From contig CM045762.1 in the NCBI GenBank assembly GCA_025200525.1, positions 25,418,084 to 25,482,083 on the forward strand: DNA of 64,000 nucleotides. The letters run 5' to 3'. The first letter of the stretch is position 1. Each line of letters opens with the position of its first letter. Positions 22,604 through 33,401 of this stretch are shown one piece after another. The DNA is from Camellia lanceoleosa. Its lineage: Eukaryota; Streptophyta; Magnoliopsida; Ericales; Theaceae. A program made the translations under genes and the position numbers. The notes beneath the pieces were generated by a model that worked only from the letters and a program-made list of their open reading frames with translations, searched no databases and was not told where the DNA came from.

Positions 22604-25600
22604 GAGAGCCTCTCCCTCAAGAGCCAAGGTTGAGAAATTTTGGCTAAGGCATATACATACACCTCTCTCTATCTTTCTACATCCAAGCTCCAAAGCTCCA
22701 TTGTTCTTGCATCATTGCACTACACCTCCTATCCTAACACCTCCACCATCATCCTAAGCACCTTGGAGCTGGTTTTCAGAGGTTAAAGGCTTACTATTTT
22801 GGTCCAGAAGCTGCTGGCTCTTTTGACTACAAGGGTAACTCTCATTTTCTCCCTTTTTAGCATTGTTTTGCTTCATATCTTAGCCTAGATTGCAAGCATA
22901 TTTAGGCTTTGTCATAAACTGAAAAAAGTCTTGTTTTAAGCTTCTAAACATGTTGTTTAAGGCCATTTTTCTGTTGGGGGTCATCTATCCCCTTGCATGC
23001 TTCATTTCCTCTTATTTTGAGCTATGCATTAGAGCATTTGTGTTGGCCTTGGTTTGGCCTTTTAGCCACTGAAATCAGCGGATTTTTAGTGGCTAAAATG
23101 TGTTTTTGAGCCTCAAAATCAAAGAGGAGTGACCCTCTCACCCCTTGTTTTGTTTATTAGCATTGTTGGCCTAACAAAGGGGCCTATATTTACACACTTC
23201 TTGAGCATGTTTCAGGCCACTTTTTGTGAGTTTTATGACCTGCATGAACTCTGTCCAGAGTTATTTTTGCCATGTTAAGTGTCTATCTTGCATGTGTAGA
23301 GTAATCCTCTTCAAGGCCTTTCAAAGGGGCCTTTACTTGCATGCTTCCTAGGCTCATTTCAGGCCCTTTTCAGGGAGTTTTAGGGCCCTCATAACCTCTT
23401 TCTAGAGGTGGTTTTTCCATTTTATATGTCCATTATACATGTGTAGAATAACCCTCTTATTGGCCTTTCAAAGGGACACATCATTCTTGCATGCATTGAC
23501 TGAGTTTCAGTGGATTTTTGGGCATTATTTGGCATGGAATACTTCTGTTTTTGGCTGGTTTGGTGAGCTCTCATGTGCTTCATATAGTTGTAGTGCAAAT
23601 CATGGTTCACTAGCTTATTTTGCATGCTTTGCTAACCCTTGATTTTAGCACTTTTTTGGCCTTGCCTTAAACTGATTTTGTGCATATTTTGAACTGCCCT
23701 AGCTCTGTTTTTGGGTCTTATGGTCGAATGATGCTTGTTTTGCATGCTTGTAGTTCAATACACTTGCTAGCTTTGAGATTTGAGGTCTATTGCATGCATA
23801 TACTGAGGTGTTTTCATGCTTTGGGGTCATTTTGCATCATATTTCAGAGCCTATGTGAATGTCATATCCTCATATTTTCTCCTCTTTAAGTGTGCTTGAG
23901 AGTTGTACATGAATGCCTTGTTTTCGAACCATTGAATGAGCTTCATTTCCATGCACTTTGAACCATCATTTTGGGCCATTTTCCCACTGTTTGGACTGCC
24001 TAGGTCTGTTTTTGGGGTTGGTTTTTCCATTCGTGCATTGCTTTGTGTACCTCTAGTGTAACGCACTTCACTAGTTTCGGTATTCGGGCCATCTAGCATG
24101 CATTGGGTAACATATTTGCATGATTCGGGACCATTGTACATCATGTTTCAGAGCTGGAAAATGTATGCTTGTATGCCATATTTCATCCTTTTCCATGCTT
24201 AGTTAGAGTTGCATATTGTGCCTTAGGATCGATCCATTGCATTCGTGCATGCTTGTATGTATTTCGGTTGTCTCATTTTCATCATATGGCCACTGATGTG
24301 AGTGTGGCTGAGGTCCACTCATACTAGTGTAAGTCCATGTTGCATTTGTATATGCCATTTAGTTCATGTGCGCATGATAGTCTTCGTAAGTGCATTGTGT
24401 ATGCCATGTTATGTTACGTGCATTGTGTATGCCATTTTAGCCCATAGCATTGCGTATGCTAGGTTGCATGTTAGTCGCATTGTGTATGCCATCTCATTGC
24501 ATTGTGTTTGGAGTAGGGTTAGTCCAAACATGGAAAACGAGGGACGTTTCGTTCTCAAAGTGACGAAATGTGTCTCAATTCCCGGTCGCTGACACTCCGG
24601 ATTATCCATGATAGAGTTTAAGCCTTGTTATGCTTATATGTGCATTCATTTCACATTGAGTCGTGCAATTCGACTCCTCGGCCATCATGCATCAAGATGC
24701 GTGATTGATGGCACGAGGATCGAGGTCTACACTCCCTAGAGCTTGTGCAATGACGGGGAGAGTGGTCATGCATACATATGTTGAAAATACTTTGCCATGC
24801 CCCTTTCTTGCTCTCTGTTGCAGCAAATCAGAATCCAGCAGCAAAAACTAGTCAGCAGCCTTCGGAAGTTTTGTACAGTGTTCTAGGACCAATTGCAAAA
24901 CAGAAGTAAATCGGGGCATCGCGAGGAATTTCCCGACAAAGCGACCCGAGCACGTATGCATCTTTCATCATTCGGAACAAGAGCTGAGGCAGTCCATTTT
25001 ATAGCTTGCATGCTAGTTTATTCGCTTTCCTAGTTAATTTGTTAAATAATTAGGGGTTTTGTAATATTTAATTAGCTAGAGTAGTTAATTATTTATTCGG
25101 ACTGTATTATTTATTTGGACCCTCCGAGCGAAGGCAATTGTGTAATAAGTGTACGTGCGTGTGATGCATGTCTTCCAACCCCACGTCTTTCTCCCTTTTA
25201 TTTACCATCTTATGATGGTTAGTTTATGGCACGTTTCAATTAGCATACTTATGCTCGCATGTTTGCATCCATTCATCTGTCTTGCATGCACCGGGCTCGG
25301 CGCATCATACTAACTGCATTGTATTTCAATTTCGAGTTGAATACATGTTATTTGTAGCATCGCATATGCTATCTTAGAATAGCTGAGCCTATTGTAGTTG
25401 CATTTTTGCATGTGTTGCATTAGCCATTTCAGCATGGTTAGGATCATGCATTGATTACTAACTAGTTTCTGTTTTGGCTTAGAGTACTCGGTAAGTGTTT
25501 ATGATTTAGCATCCTTGCATGTGTGTAAGTGACTGCCATAATAACATGCTTACCATGAGACTATGTGCTTATGTGATATAACTGCTTGAATGCCTGTGGG

Positions 25601-26274
25601 TGGAGGTTGGATTATCTGAATTGGATCAATTCATTGATTGCGAGTTTTAAGCCCACTAGATAGTGGCAAATCACCATGTTTTCTAAGCCCAATTGAAGGT
25701 GGCAAAATTCACATTTTAGTCTACTTGCGAGTAGCAAACCGCTTTCAAAAACAAACATGAAATGTTTCGTTCCAACTCAGGCAATCTAGTCTATATTTGT
25801 ATGTTGTGCGCATCACATAGTAATTCTAGGCTAATAACCGGAATAAGAACACATAATGTTTTCAAAACTTGATATCATGGTTAGTGGAGACCGATCTTTG
25901 ATCGGGCGAGCAAGGGTGCTCACGAAGTGACCTTCCCCAATCGTACCCAAGTTCCCGAGCCGAGACAACTTTGGTGATAACGGACACGTGGCATTAGGCA
26001 ACGAGTCAGGGTTTCCTAAATTTCCCCAAAATAAATATTTAGGTGGCGACTCTGTATCTGGCAAAGTAGTCCATGTTTGGCACTTTTTTCTAAAAATCAG
26101 TTTTTCAAAAACGATTTGCCGGATTTGGACTCTTTGATGATTCATCAGTCTTGCATTGCACTCTGCGAGATTAGATACAGGACCGTGACATTGAGTCCTG
26201 AACTGTAGTGAGCCCAAATGAACAAAACGGAATTCCCTCCCGGGACGTTCGGGGACGTCTACAGCATGCCGCAC

Positions 26275-26354
26275 ATACGAGCCACACGTGCTTTTATTTC
26301 AGTGTGGTTCAACTCTGCTCCCCTCACGTGCGGCCAAGGACCCCGCACGTGCGG
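26275..26354. repeat. CACGTG-type palindrome cluster of the outer solo LTR
   Basis: The clearest unit is CCGCACGTGCGG at 26343-26354, a perfect 12-bp palindrome; CACGTG-like copies lie near 26285 and 26335. On the other side of the nested element GCACGTGC lies at 9302-9309 and a variant at 9281-9290, so the Ogre-like element inserted within this cluster. It occupies the place where related LTRs carry GCTCGAGC palindromes. Confidence 0.8.
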
Positions 26355-27173
26355 TCGCATACTCTGTTTGGCAGTCCGAAACTGCAGTATACCCAAGCCC
26401 TTTTTCAAGGCAGTTTCAAGGCTTGACTCAACAATTTCACTTCAACAGTATGACATATAATCATATTAAGCATAAACCCGAACTCAAGTAAATTATAACT
26501 TACTTTAATTCTCATATTACTTCATCTTTTCATGGTCCAATAAGGAGATACAACATGTAGGGTTCAAAACATGCCAAACTTGAGGATTAGAAGGCATATC
26601 CTCTCAAGCTACTCAAAACAATCCCAAATTGAAGAATCAACCTTCTATTAACCAAATCCATGATTAGGTATTCAATTTCATGGAATAAGTTAAACTATGA
26701 GAATAATTCATAAACCCTAACTTTCATGGGTATAGAACTTCATCCCAAAGCTTGATTCCAATGAAAAAATGAAGGATTAAGAGTAATTTAGTTAATTCCC
26801 ACTTACCTTGAGAGCTAAAGCTTTACTTCATCCAATAGTTTCTTCAATCTCTAAATTCTTCTCCTTTCTCCCTTCTCCCTCTCTTTTCTCTTCTTTCTTT
26901 CTCTCTTGGGTGCTCTCCAGCCTTCACTCAAAATATATGAAGAGATGAATTTAAAAGGGACTTATGTACATATATATGTATTTAACTACCTTGCTTGCCA
27001 AACGAGCCTTAACGAATCAGACGAAATAAATTTTCAATTAAATTTCCTAAATGGCTCTAAAAATCCCCATTAACATATTCATATACTCAATTTTAGTTTA
27101 TCGCGCCTCTACGACTTTCAATTTTCAAGTTAAACGTCCTAATTTAACAGATGTTTTCCTATAACCAACAGAT

Positions 27174-27688
27174 TTGTCAAATGAACCGAAATGCAAACGA
27201 ATGCTCGGCTCGGCGTGCCTCGCAGAACGGCTCGGCTCGTTTAGTAAACGAGCTAAGCTCGAGCTCGATTATTGGGCTCGTTTAGATTAGCAACGAGCTC
27301 GAGCTTCGTATGTGTTATTCGCCCAGAGGCTCGGCTCGTTTATCTTTAATTAAATTATATAATAAATATATTATTTATATATTAAATAATATATAAATAT
27401 ATATAAATACATTATTTACATATTAAAAATATATAAATAATAATATAAATGCATTTTTTATATATTAAATAATATAAATAATATTTTTTATTTAAATATT
27501 TATATTTAAATAATATAAATAATATTAAAAAAAATTTATCGAGCCGAGCTCGAGTTCGATAAAAATTAACGAGCCGAGCCGAGCTTGAGCCCAGTCCCTT
27601 ATCGAGCCGAGCTCGAGCCCAATAAACGAGCTCGATAACTTAACGAGCCGAGCTCGAGCCCAGCAAAGCTCGGCTCGTTTGCAGCCCT
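27174..27688. mobile_element. Foldback/MITE-like insertion, probably hAT-type
   Basis: About 515 bp flanked by the identical 10-mer ACCAACAGAT (27164-27173 and 27689-27698); hAT elements make 8-bp duplications. Both ends are built of repeated GGCTCGGCTCG / CGAGCCGAGC blocks in inverted orientation around an AT-rich centre of short TAAATAT repeats. The right end read outward, TAGGGCTGCAAACGAGCC, resembles ends of plant non-autonomous hAT elements. The left end is less well preserved. Confidence 0.6.
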
Positions 27689-28590
27689 ACCAACAGATAG
27701 AATACCATAATTAAATGATTCATATAGATGAGCACATCTACACATGGAATTTCACATTAAATAGGTAATTAGTCATATAATTAGAAATGTAAAGCATATA
27801 AAAGGGTTGGGTTATTACAGGCTCTGTAGCAGCTCTGATTAGAAAAGAGAAAATTAGAGACAACCAAAATATTGTCTCGAAAATTGTCATTAAATTTTGT
27901 TTGTTTGATTTTTATTTTTTATTTTTTATTTTATTTATTTTTTTAAAATAAGATGGGCCTCACTTAACTTGTGATGTCTTTTGACAATTAGGTTAAAAAT
28001 CTGCTTATTGGATTTTTAGTTTTTTTAGGTCATATCACTTTTTTATTTTTTTGCATATTTTTCAACCAAAAAAAAAAAATCAAAAAGTTGACTTTTAACT
28101 TATTTCCTAAAATGGGCATGTGTTTTGGGGATAATTTTTATAATGCTATTTTTGTCTAAAATACCCTTTATTTACAAACTTACATGACATGTATAACTTC
28201 TTGTTGAATTACCATATGATTTTAGAATAAGACATTTAATGACAATATATGAGTTTTTAAGTCTAATTTGAGAAGGTTTGAAATTCGAATTTTCACACTT
28301 ATGTCTGAGGTGGCGTTTGCCAATTTAATTTTTTAATTAAAATAATTTAAATGTTAAAAAAAGAGTCAAGAAGCTAAACAAAACCACTAAAAAAAGTCAA
28401 ATATCTCAATAATTTATGATTTAAGATACAACTAAAAATAATTATTTTTAAAAGTCAAAAGACAACTAAAAAGTCAATTCTCAAAGTCGTATTCCTCATA
28501 AATTTATTAGAATTTTTCTTTCTCGTTTTAAAAATTTATTCATATTAATTATATGTTGTATTTAGTTTTTAGGGTTTGGTTATGGTGTGC

Positions 28591-28799
28591 AACTTACATC
28601 TTACACCTTATACCTTACACTTACGCCTTATACTTACACCTTTTGTGAAAAATTAAACCTTACACTTACACCTTTTTTGAGGTTGCACACCATATGCAAC
28701 CCACTTACACCTTACACCTTACACTTACACCTTACACTTACACTTTATACTTATACTTACACCTTATACTTACACCTTTTGTGTAAGTGGCACATGGTG
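28591..28799. repeat. Degenerate TTACACC(T) minisatellite
   Basis: Short units TTACACCTT, TTACACTTACACC and TTATACTTACACC alternate irregularly over about 200 bp, broken once near 28680-28700. Probably replication slippage. Confidence 0.85.
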
Positions 28800-29853
28800 T
28801 GCACTTGCACACTTAAGAAAACTCTTAATTTTTATTATAACTGTTATTTATTGAACTTTCATTAATAATTAAAAAAAATAAAACCTTCAAATGAATAATC
28901 ATTTTGCGCACTAGCTGTAGTAGACAGTTAGATCCATCTTCTTGGAGCCCAAAGGGCTTTATGGCTTTAATTGGTTAAACTAAAAATTTCTAAGCTTGAG
29001 GTTTTTTATTTTTAGAGGAAATTATCAATCAGTGGTAATTTAACATAATTATTACATATTTATGAAAAAAATTATAATTATAATTATTAATATTTATAAA
29101 TTTTACCACTTATTTGTAATTAATTTTTAAATTATACACTGATAAAAAATTTCCCTTATTTTTAAGCCTCAAAGTTTGTAGGTCCAAAGGAGAAAATATT
29201 AGTCCAATGTAACCCTATCAAAAACTTTTAATTCGGCACAAAGATCAAGGCCCATAATCAATAGGCTTCATCTAAATTACTAGTTCACCTTGGGCCATTT
29301 CATGTGGTTCAAAAATAGGCTTTTGGGGCTAGGCATTTGGGCATTTGGGCATTTGGGCAAGGCTTTTGGGGTTATTTGGGAAGTGTTAGATTAGTATACT
29401 TTTTGATTTTTTACAAAAATACGTGAAATATGAATTAGGTTTAAAATGATATGGTAGAGAGATGATGTGACTTAAATAAGATAATTATCACCTAAATAAG
29501 ATAATATGCTAAACTAACATGTGCTATTTTAGCACATGCCAAACAACTATTATATCACACAAAAAATAAATAGGTTAAATTAGTATCAAATAACTTGTAT
29601 TTTGGTACGAGTAGCTTGTTTATTACAAGATTTGGTATACATTTGATGAGGTGATTTTCTTAAAAAATAAAATAAATTTTATGACCTTATTTAATACTGA
29701 AACTAATCTTATTTATCACACAATTTATTTTAATTAATTTCAAAACAACTTTTGTGTGTACCACAAGTGGAACAGGTGAGGAAAAAAAGTCCTCTTTGAT
29801 ATATTATTAAAATGTACAATTTTGATTCTCTCATGCCAATGTCTGTCTTGTTG

Positions 29854-29895
<42 letters not shown>
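29854..29895. repeat. (AAT)n microsatellite
   Basis: About 14 uninterrupted ATA units. It makes an artificial poly-asparagine ORF. Confidence 0.95.
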
Positions 29896-29960
29896 TTAAA
29901 ACTACTTCAAAATAAAGAGGTCAAACTCATCCAATCGTGTGTCAATTTCTCTATTTGTTT

Positions 29961-29994
<34 letters not shown>

Positions 29995-29995
29995 T
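29961..29995. repeat. (TA)n microsatellite
   Basis: Nearly pure TA dinucleotide run with one extra A. Confidence 0.9.
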
Positions 29996-30078
29996 ACCTT
30001 CACTGTCGGGATGGGGTGGCCACAATGTTTGGAGGAAAAAAATATTTATATAAACATAAATAAAATATATAAATAAAT

Positions 30079-30131
30079 AAGAGTGTAAATGTCAACACAA
30101 TGAATAAGAGTGTAAATGTCAACACAATGAG
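30079..30131. repeat. Two-copy 27-bp tandem duplication
   Basis: Two successive units begin AATAAGAGTGTAAATGTCAA and end CACAATG. They are identical over almost their whole length. Confidence 0.85.
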
Positions 30132-30588
30132 TCATTATATTGATTTTTTTTTTCTTTATTTTTAGTGAGAATTATACATTCTTGATACTTTTCATTATTT
30201 TAAACCTTGTTGGGTCTAAAAATATTTAAGACTTTAATCTAACATGTCACGACTTGGTTTAATATTACGCAATAATTTTACAGATAATGAATCGATAATA
30301 AAAAAAATTAATTTTAATCATACATATCAAATTAATGATTGAATTTACCATTATATAAATTACTCCATTTATGTTACTCTATTTGTTAGTTCTATTAATA
30401 TTGTCTACAATATTTGGTCCAACACTTTGATAGTTCCGTAATGACGAGAGTCAAAATGAAATACCACTTAAATATTAAGAAATATCAGTATAATTTTTTT
30501 GTTTTATGAAAAATGATTCATTTTTTTAATTTTGACTCTTAATTTTACTCTCAATAATGTAGAATTAAGAGGACTAAAGATGTGTGTT

Positions 30589-30598
<10 letters not shown>

Positions 30599-30619
<21 letters not shown>

Positions 30620-30621
30620 GT
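30599..30621. repeat. (GA)n microsatellite
   Basis: About 11 GA units next to a short GT run. Confidence 0.95.
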
Positions 30622-30780
30622 ATAGTATGGAACTGTTTCACATATGCCTTTGCCGCGTCATTTGAAGTGGAGTTAAAGGGTCTCAATTAAAAGATGTAGA
30701 GAGACTTTTTTTTATACTAAAACAAAACTAATTGTACTTTACGCAATTATTGAAAAAAGTTAATTTGCTATAAAATTTAG

Positions 30781-30967
30781 TTGGACAAATTACACCAAAG
30801 GTTTTCACAAGTTTTATTTTGTTCTTTGATGTTTCAATTTGAATGCATTTACCCTTGAAATTTTGTTTTTGTGTCAAATAAGGATAATTATGAATGGAAG
30901 TTAAGTTTTTGGATGGAAAATGGCGACATGCATTGTGCATGACCATCTCTTAAGGACAAAATAGTAT
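30781..30967 (+). mobile_element. Left arm of an inverted-repeat element split by a 21-kb insertion
   Basis: This ~190-bp stretch matches the reverse complement of 52863-53055 over most of its length. Both contain ACACCAAAGG at the outer end and AGTTAAGTTTTTGGATG further in. With the gypsy element between them removed, the arms would bound about 1.05 kb, which fits a non-autonomous DNA transposon with long terminal inverted repeats (MULE-like) or a foldback element. I could not fix target duplications. Confidence 0.65.
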
Positions 30968-31225
30968 TTTTATTCTTCTCTCTCTATAATTCATCTTATT
31001 TTTTTCTTCCACCATCACCACCCACAACCACGAACCATTACCTCCAAACATTACCACCTTACACATAGCCACCAAGCACCACCAAAACACCCCCTCTTCC
31101 ACACCACCATCTCATCAAAGTAATTTTAAATTGACAAAATATCTACCTCAAACCAGTAGCAAATCTCATCACTCTACCAACCCAAAATCCACCTCTCATC
31201 ATCACCCTTGAACCACTATCAGAGT

Positions 31226-32180
31226 TGTACGGGGGCAAAATATCCTATGCTTTCCGTACTCCTTGTGCTCCAAGCTTCTCGTGACGGCGTCTATCTCTGC
31301 AACACAGAAATGGTGAGCTGCCCGGCGGTGGTGTGCCGGATAGACCTTCCGACGATCAAGTCAGACCACTTGAGGAAAAAGAAGGCTATCAGAGAGAGAG
31401 AGTATCAGATCGAGTGAATTAGCATACCTCTAACGTTCGTCTTCTTCCATATTTCTAGGCTGGCCATGCAGCCCCAAGATTGTGCGCGCACTACCTCTGC
31501 TGTCCTTCCCTGGACAGGTGGCAGTGCTCGCCTCTCACCACCTTACGCGTGTAAAGGCCTAGTATTCCCACCAGTGCACACAAAACTGTCCAACGGCATT
31601 GAGGCGTGCGTGGAGCAGATGTCCTCTCCCTCACGCCATTGGCCCAGGTGGCACACCTAATTGGAATGCCACAACCGGCCTGTCCCTTGGTAGAGAATTG
31701 CCATTACATGCACATAACCGAACTATGTATTGCCGGCCTGCCCCCTGCCGAAGGAGCAATGCTCTTGGCCGAGCTGATATTGGCTGGCTCATTAGGCCAA
31801 TCCGGCCGTGAGGTGTGCCGGCCTCCACCTGCCATACCTTCATTTTCGATCATACGAAGTCCGCTTATCTCGGCCGATAGGCCAAAGGCATGCCGGCCGT
31901 AACACCGTCCATAGTCTAGCCCAGACCACTTTAGCTCGGTCGCCAGACATCAGCGCCCGCTCTGTCGGATACTAACTACTCGGTCAGGCCATAACATACG
32001 CCTACTCGGCCGATTCCCTTAATTGTTTCCGCGGCCTATGAATGACCGGCCAATCTCCGTGACCGTGCAAAACGGACCAGTGGACCGTATCAGTGGAGGA
32101 AACGGCATTACACCGTGCTATCTGTCACGATCCGTGCTATCATAGCTCGGCCGTACTAAAGGTGCAAACCACCCCTCTCA
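31226..32180 (-). repeat. 3' LTR of the Tat-type element
   Basis: 955 bp, pairs with 51480-52431. Starts TGTACGGGGG and ends CCCTCTCA on the plus strand. The two LTRs are similar overall, with a block of clustered differences near 31930-32040 versus 52185-52290. Confidence 0.9.
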
Positions 32181-32195
32181 ATTGCCCCTTAATCC
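32181..32195 (-). other. Polypurine tract of the Tat-type element
   Basis: Read on the minus strand this is TTAAGGGGCAAT directly before TGAGAGGGG of the LTR, a usual purine tract for this group. Confidence 0.65.
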
Positions 32196-33401
32196 CATCC
32201 GAGCTATCATGATTAGGATTATCCCTACGACCGAGCCAACGGCGAGAGGGTTGCTTCATTCCTAAGCCGAGCATGATCGGGGTCACATCTGTTGCCGAGC
32301 TGTCCCATCTGGTCGGTCCTTTCCTCTTCAGTCTCATCAAAGGCCGTACCGCCATACTGACAGCCACGTTTCCAGTGCCACGTGGCCTCACGCCATTGGG
32401 TCGTGCAGCCAGCTGTTTTGCACGCGCAGAATTCAAACGGCGCAATCGTTTGGTTCCTTCCCCTCTCTTTTGTATTCCAACAAAGGACCTAAAACCCTTC
32501 ACTTCTCAACTTCTCTTCCACACAAACCTTAAACCCTAGCTTCCATATTCTCTGAGATTTTCCCTCTCAGCTGCTGCGTCTTCTCTTGTTCCATCCACCA
32601 TTTCCGTCCCCGCTGAAGCTGTCATCGAGCTCGTGGAGTTGAACCAGCCTCGTCCTCTAGCCCTGGTGAGTCCTTCCGTTCTTTCTCTACATTTTCAGTC
32701 TCTCTTTCCAAACTTGTTCTTCATTTTCATACCTCTGTGCTTCACGTTTTTTTTTTTTTTTTTTTTGCTTGGGGACGTTGGAACTGCGTCAGTCTCCCTC
32801 CCCTTTAGATTAAAAGTACCACACCTTACAAAAACTGGAACTGATGGAGTGGAGGGGGCCCTCGTGGCCCTGTTTCTCCGTAACTTGAATGAATGAGCAT
32901 TGAACATAGGATAAACTGGATGAACAGTTTGAATGTGAATAGAACCGAGCTAAATACTCATTTAGATCCTCAGTTAGGGCTTCAACCGAGCAAGAACTGG
33001 TTTGTGGCTTCCCATTGAGGCCGTGGCCGAGCAGAATAGTTAACTAGGTCGGTAACTAAGACCGAATCGAGATAAAAGCCTGAGATCTTGACACGGGGCC
33101 TTGACCGAGCTAAAAGCTCAATCAGATCCATAAATAGAACCGAACCGAACTAGGAAATCGACCAAGTAGCCTAGCCGAGGTGGGGGTTGAACTATCCAAA
33201 CACATAATCCCTTCACTGAGCCAACTCCCATAGGGGCCACGCAATTTATGCCGTACTAACCCTTGGCATTATTTTTTAACATGCAGAACACATAAGACCG
33301 ACCAAGCCAGTCCAGCACTGTAGTTGGTGGGGCTCAAAGTCCGAGCAAACACACCAACATTTTTGACCGAGATACACATTATATCAAATAAACCGAGATA
33401 G
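32196..33401 (+). other. Putative promoter, 5' UTR and 5' UTR intron of the antisense gene
   Basis: No long ORF. A pyrimidine-rich stretch near 32490-32560 looks like a plant 5' UTR. A canonical splice donor (CCCTG, then GTGAGT at 32666) follows, and a candidate acceptor ATGCAG lies near 33282-33287 before the first ATG. The related element at right has a matching donor at 55966. Transcription is inferred, not shown. Confidence 0.45.

Larger units (their letters stand above)
9334..26263 (+). mobile_element. Ogre/Tat-like gypsy element, non-autonomous (gag only), 16.9 kb
   Basis: Two long LTRs (9334-14064 and 21511-26263) begin TGTA.ACAC.CC and end GGACGTCTACA. The flanking 5-mers are GCGTG (9329-9333) and GCATG (26264-26268), a target duplication with one C-to-T type change. 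A primer site follows the 5' LTR and a purine tract precedes the 3' LTR. The 7.4-kb interior carries a broken Tat-type gag and no protease, reverse transcriptase, RNase H or integrase. The primer-site type, very long LTRs and a tandem array near the 3' LTR fit the Ogre/Tat branch. Elements with gag but no pol have been called TR-GAG. It is inserted in an older solo LTR. Confidence 0.88.
21511..26263 (+). repeat. 3' LTR of the Ogre-like element
   Basis: 4,753 bp, the partner of 9334-14064. It differs by point changes, indels and stem-loop copy number, so the insertion is not very young. Several differences are short block replacements rather than single changes (for example around 12396 versus 24580). 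Confidence 0.9.
26264..27819 (-). mobile_element. Solo LTR, part 2
   Basis: Continuation of the LTR begun at 8241, after the nested element and its GCATG duplication. It ends GGTTATTACA at 27819, followed by GGCTC. It contains short CACGTG palindromes and a foldback insertion at about 27174-27688. Confidence 0.88.
27820..30780. other. AT-rich intergenic DNA with simple repeats
   Basis: No coding sequence or RNA gene is recognised on either strand. It holds several simple repeats listed separately. Short ORFs here are low-complexity or repeat-derived. Confidence 0.6.

Noticed and set aside
29812..30063. Poly-asparagine ORF
   Set aside because: Translation of an (AAT)n microsatellite.
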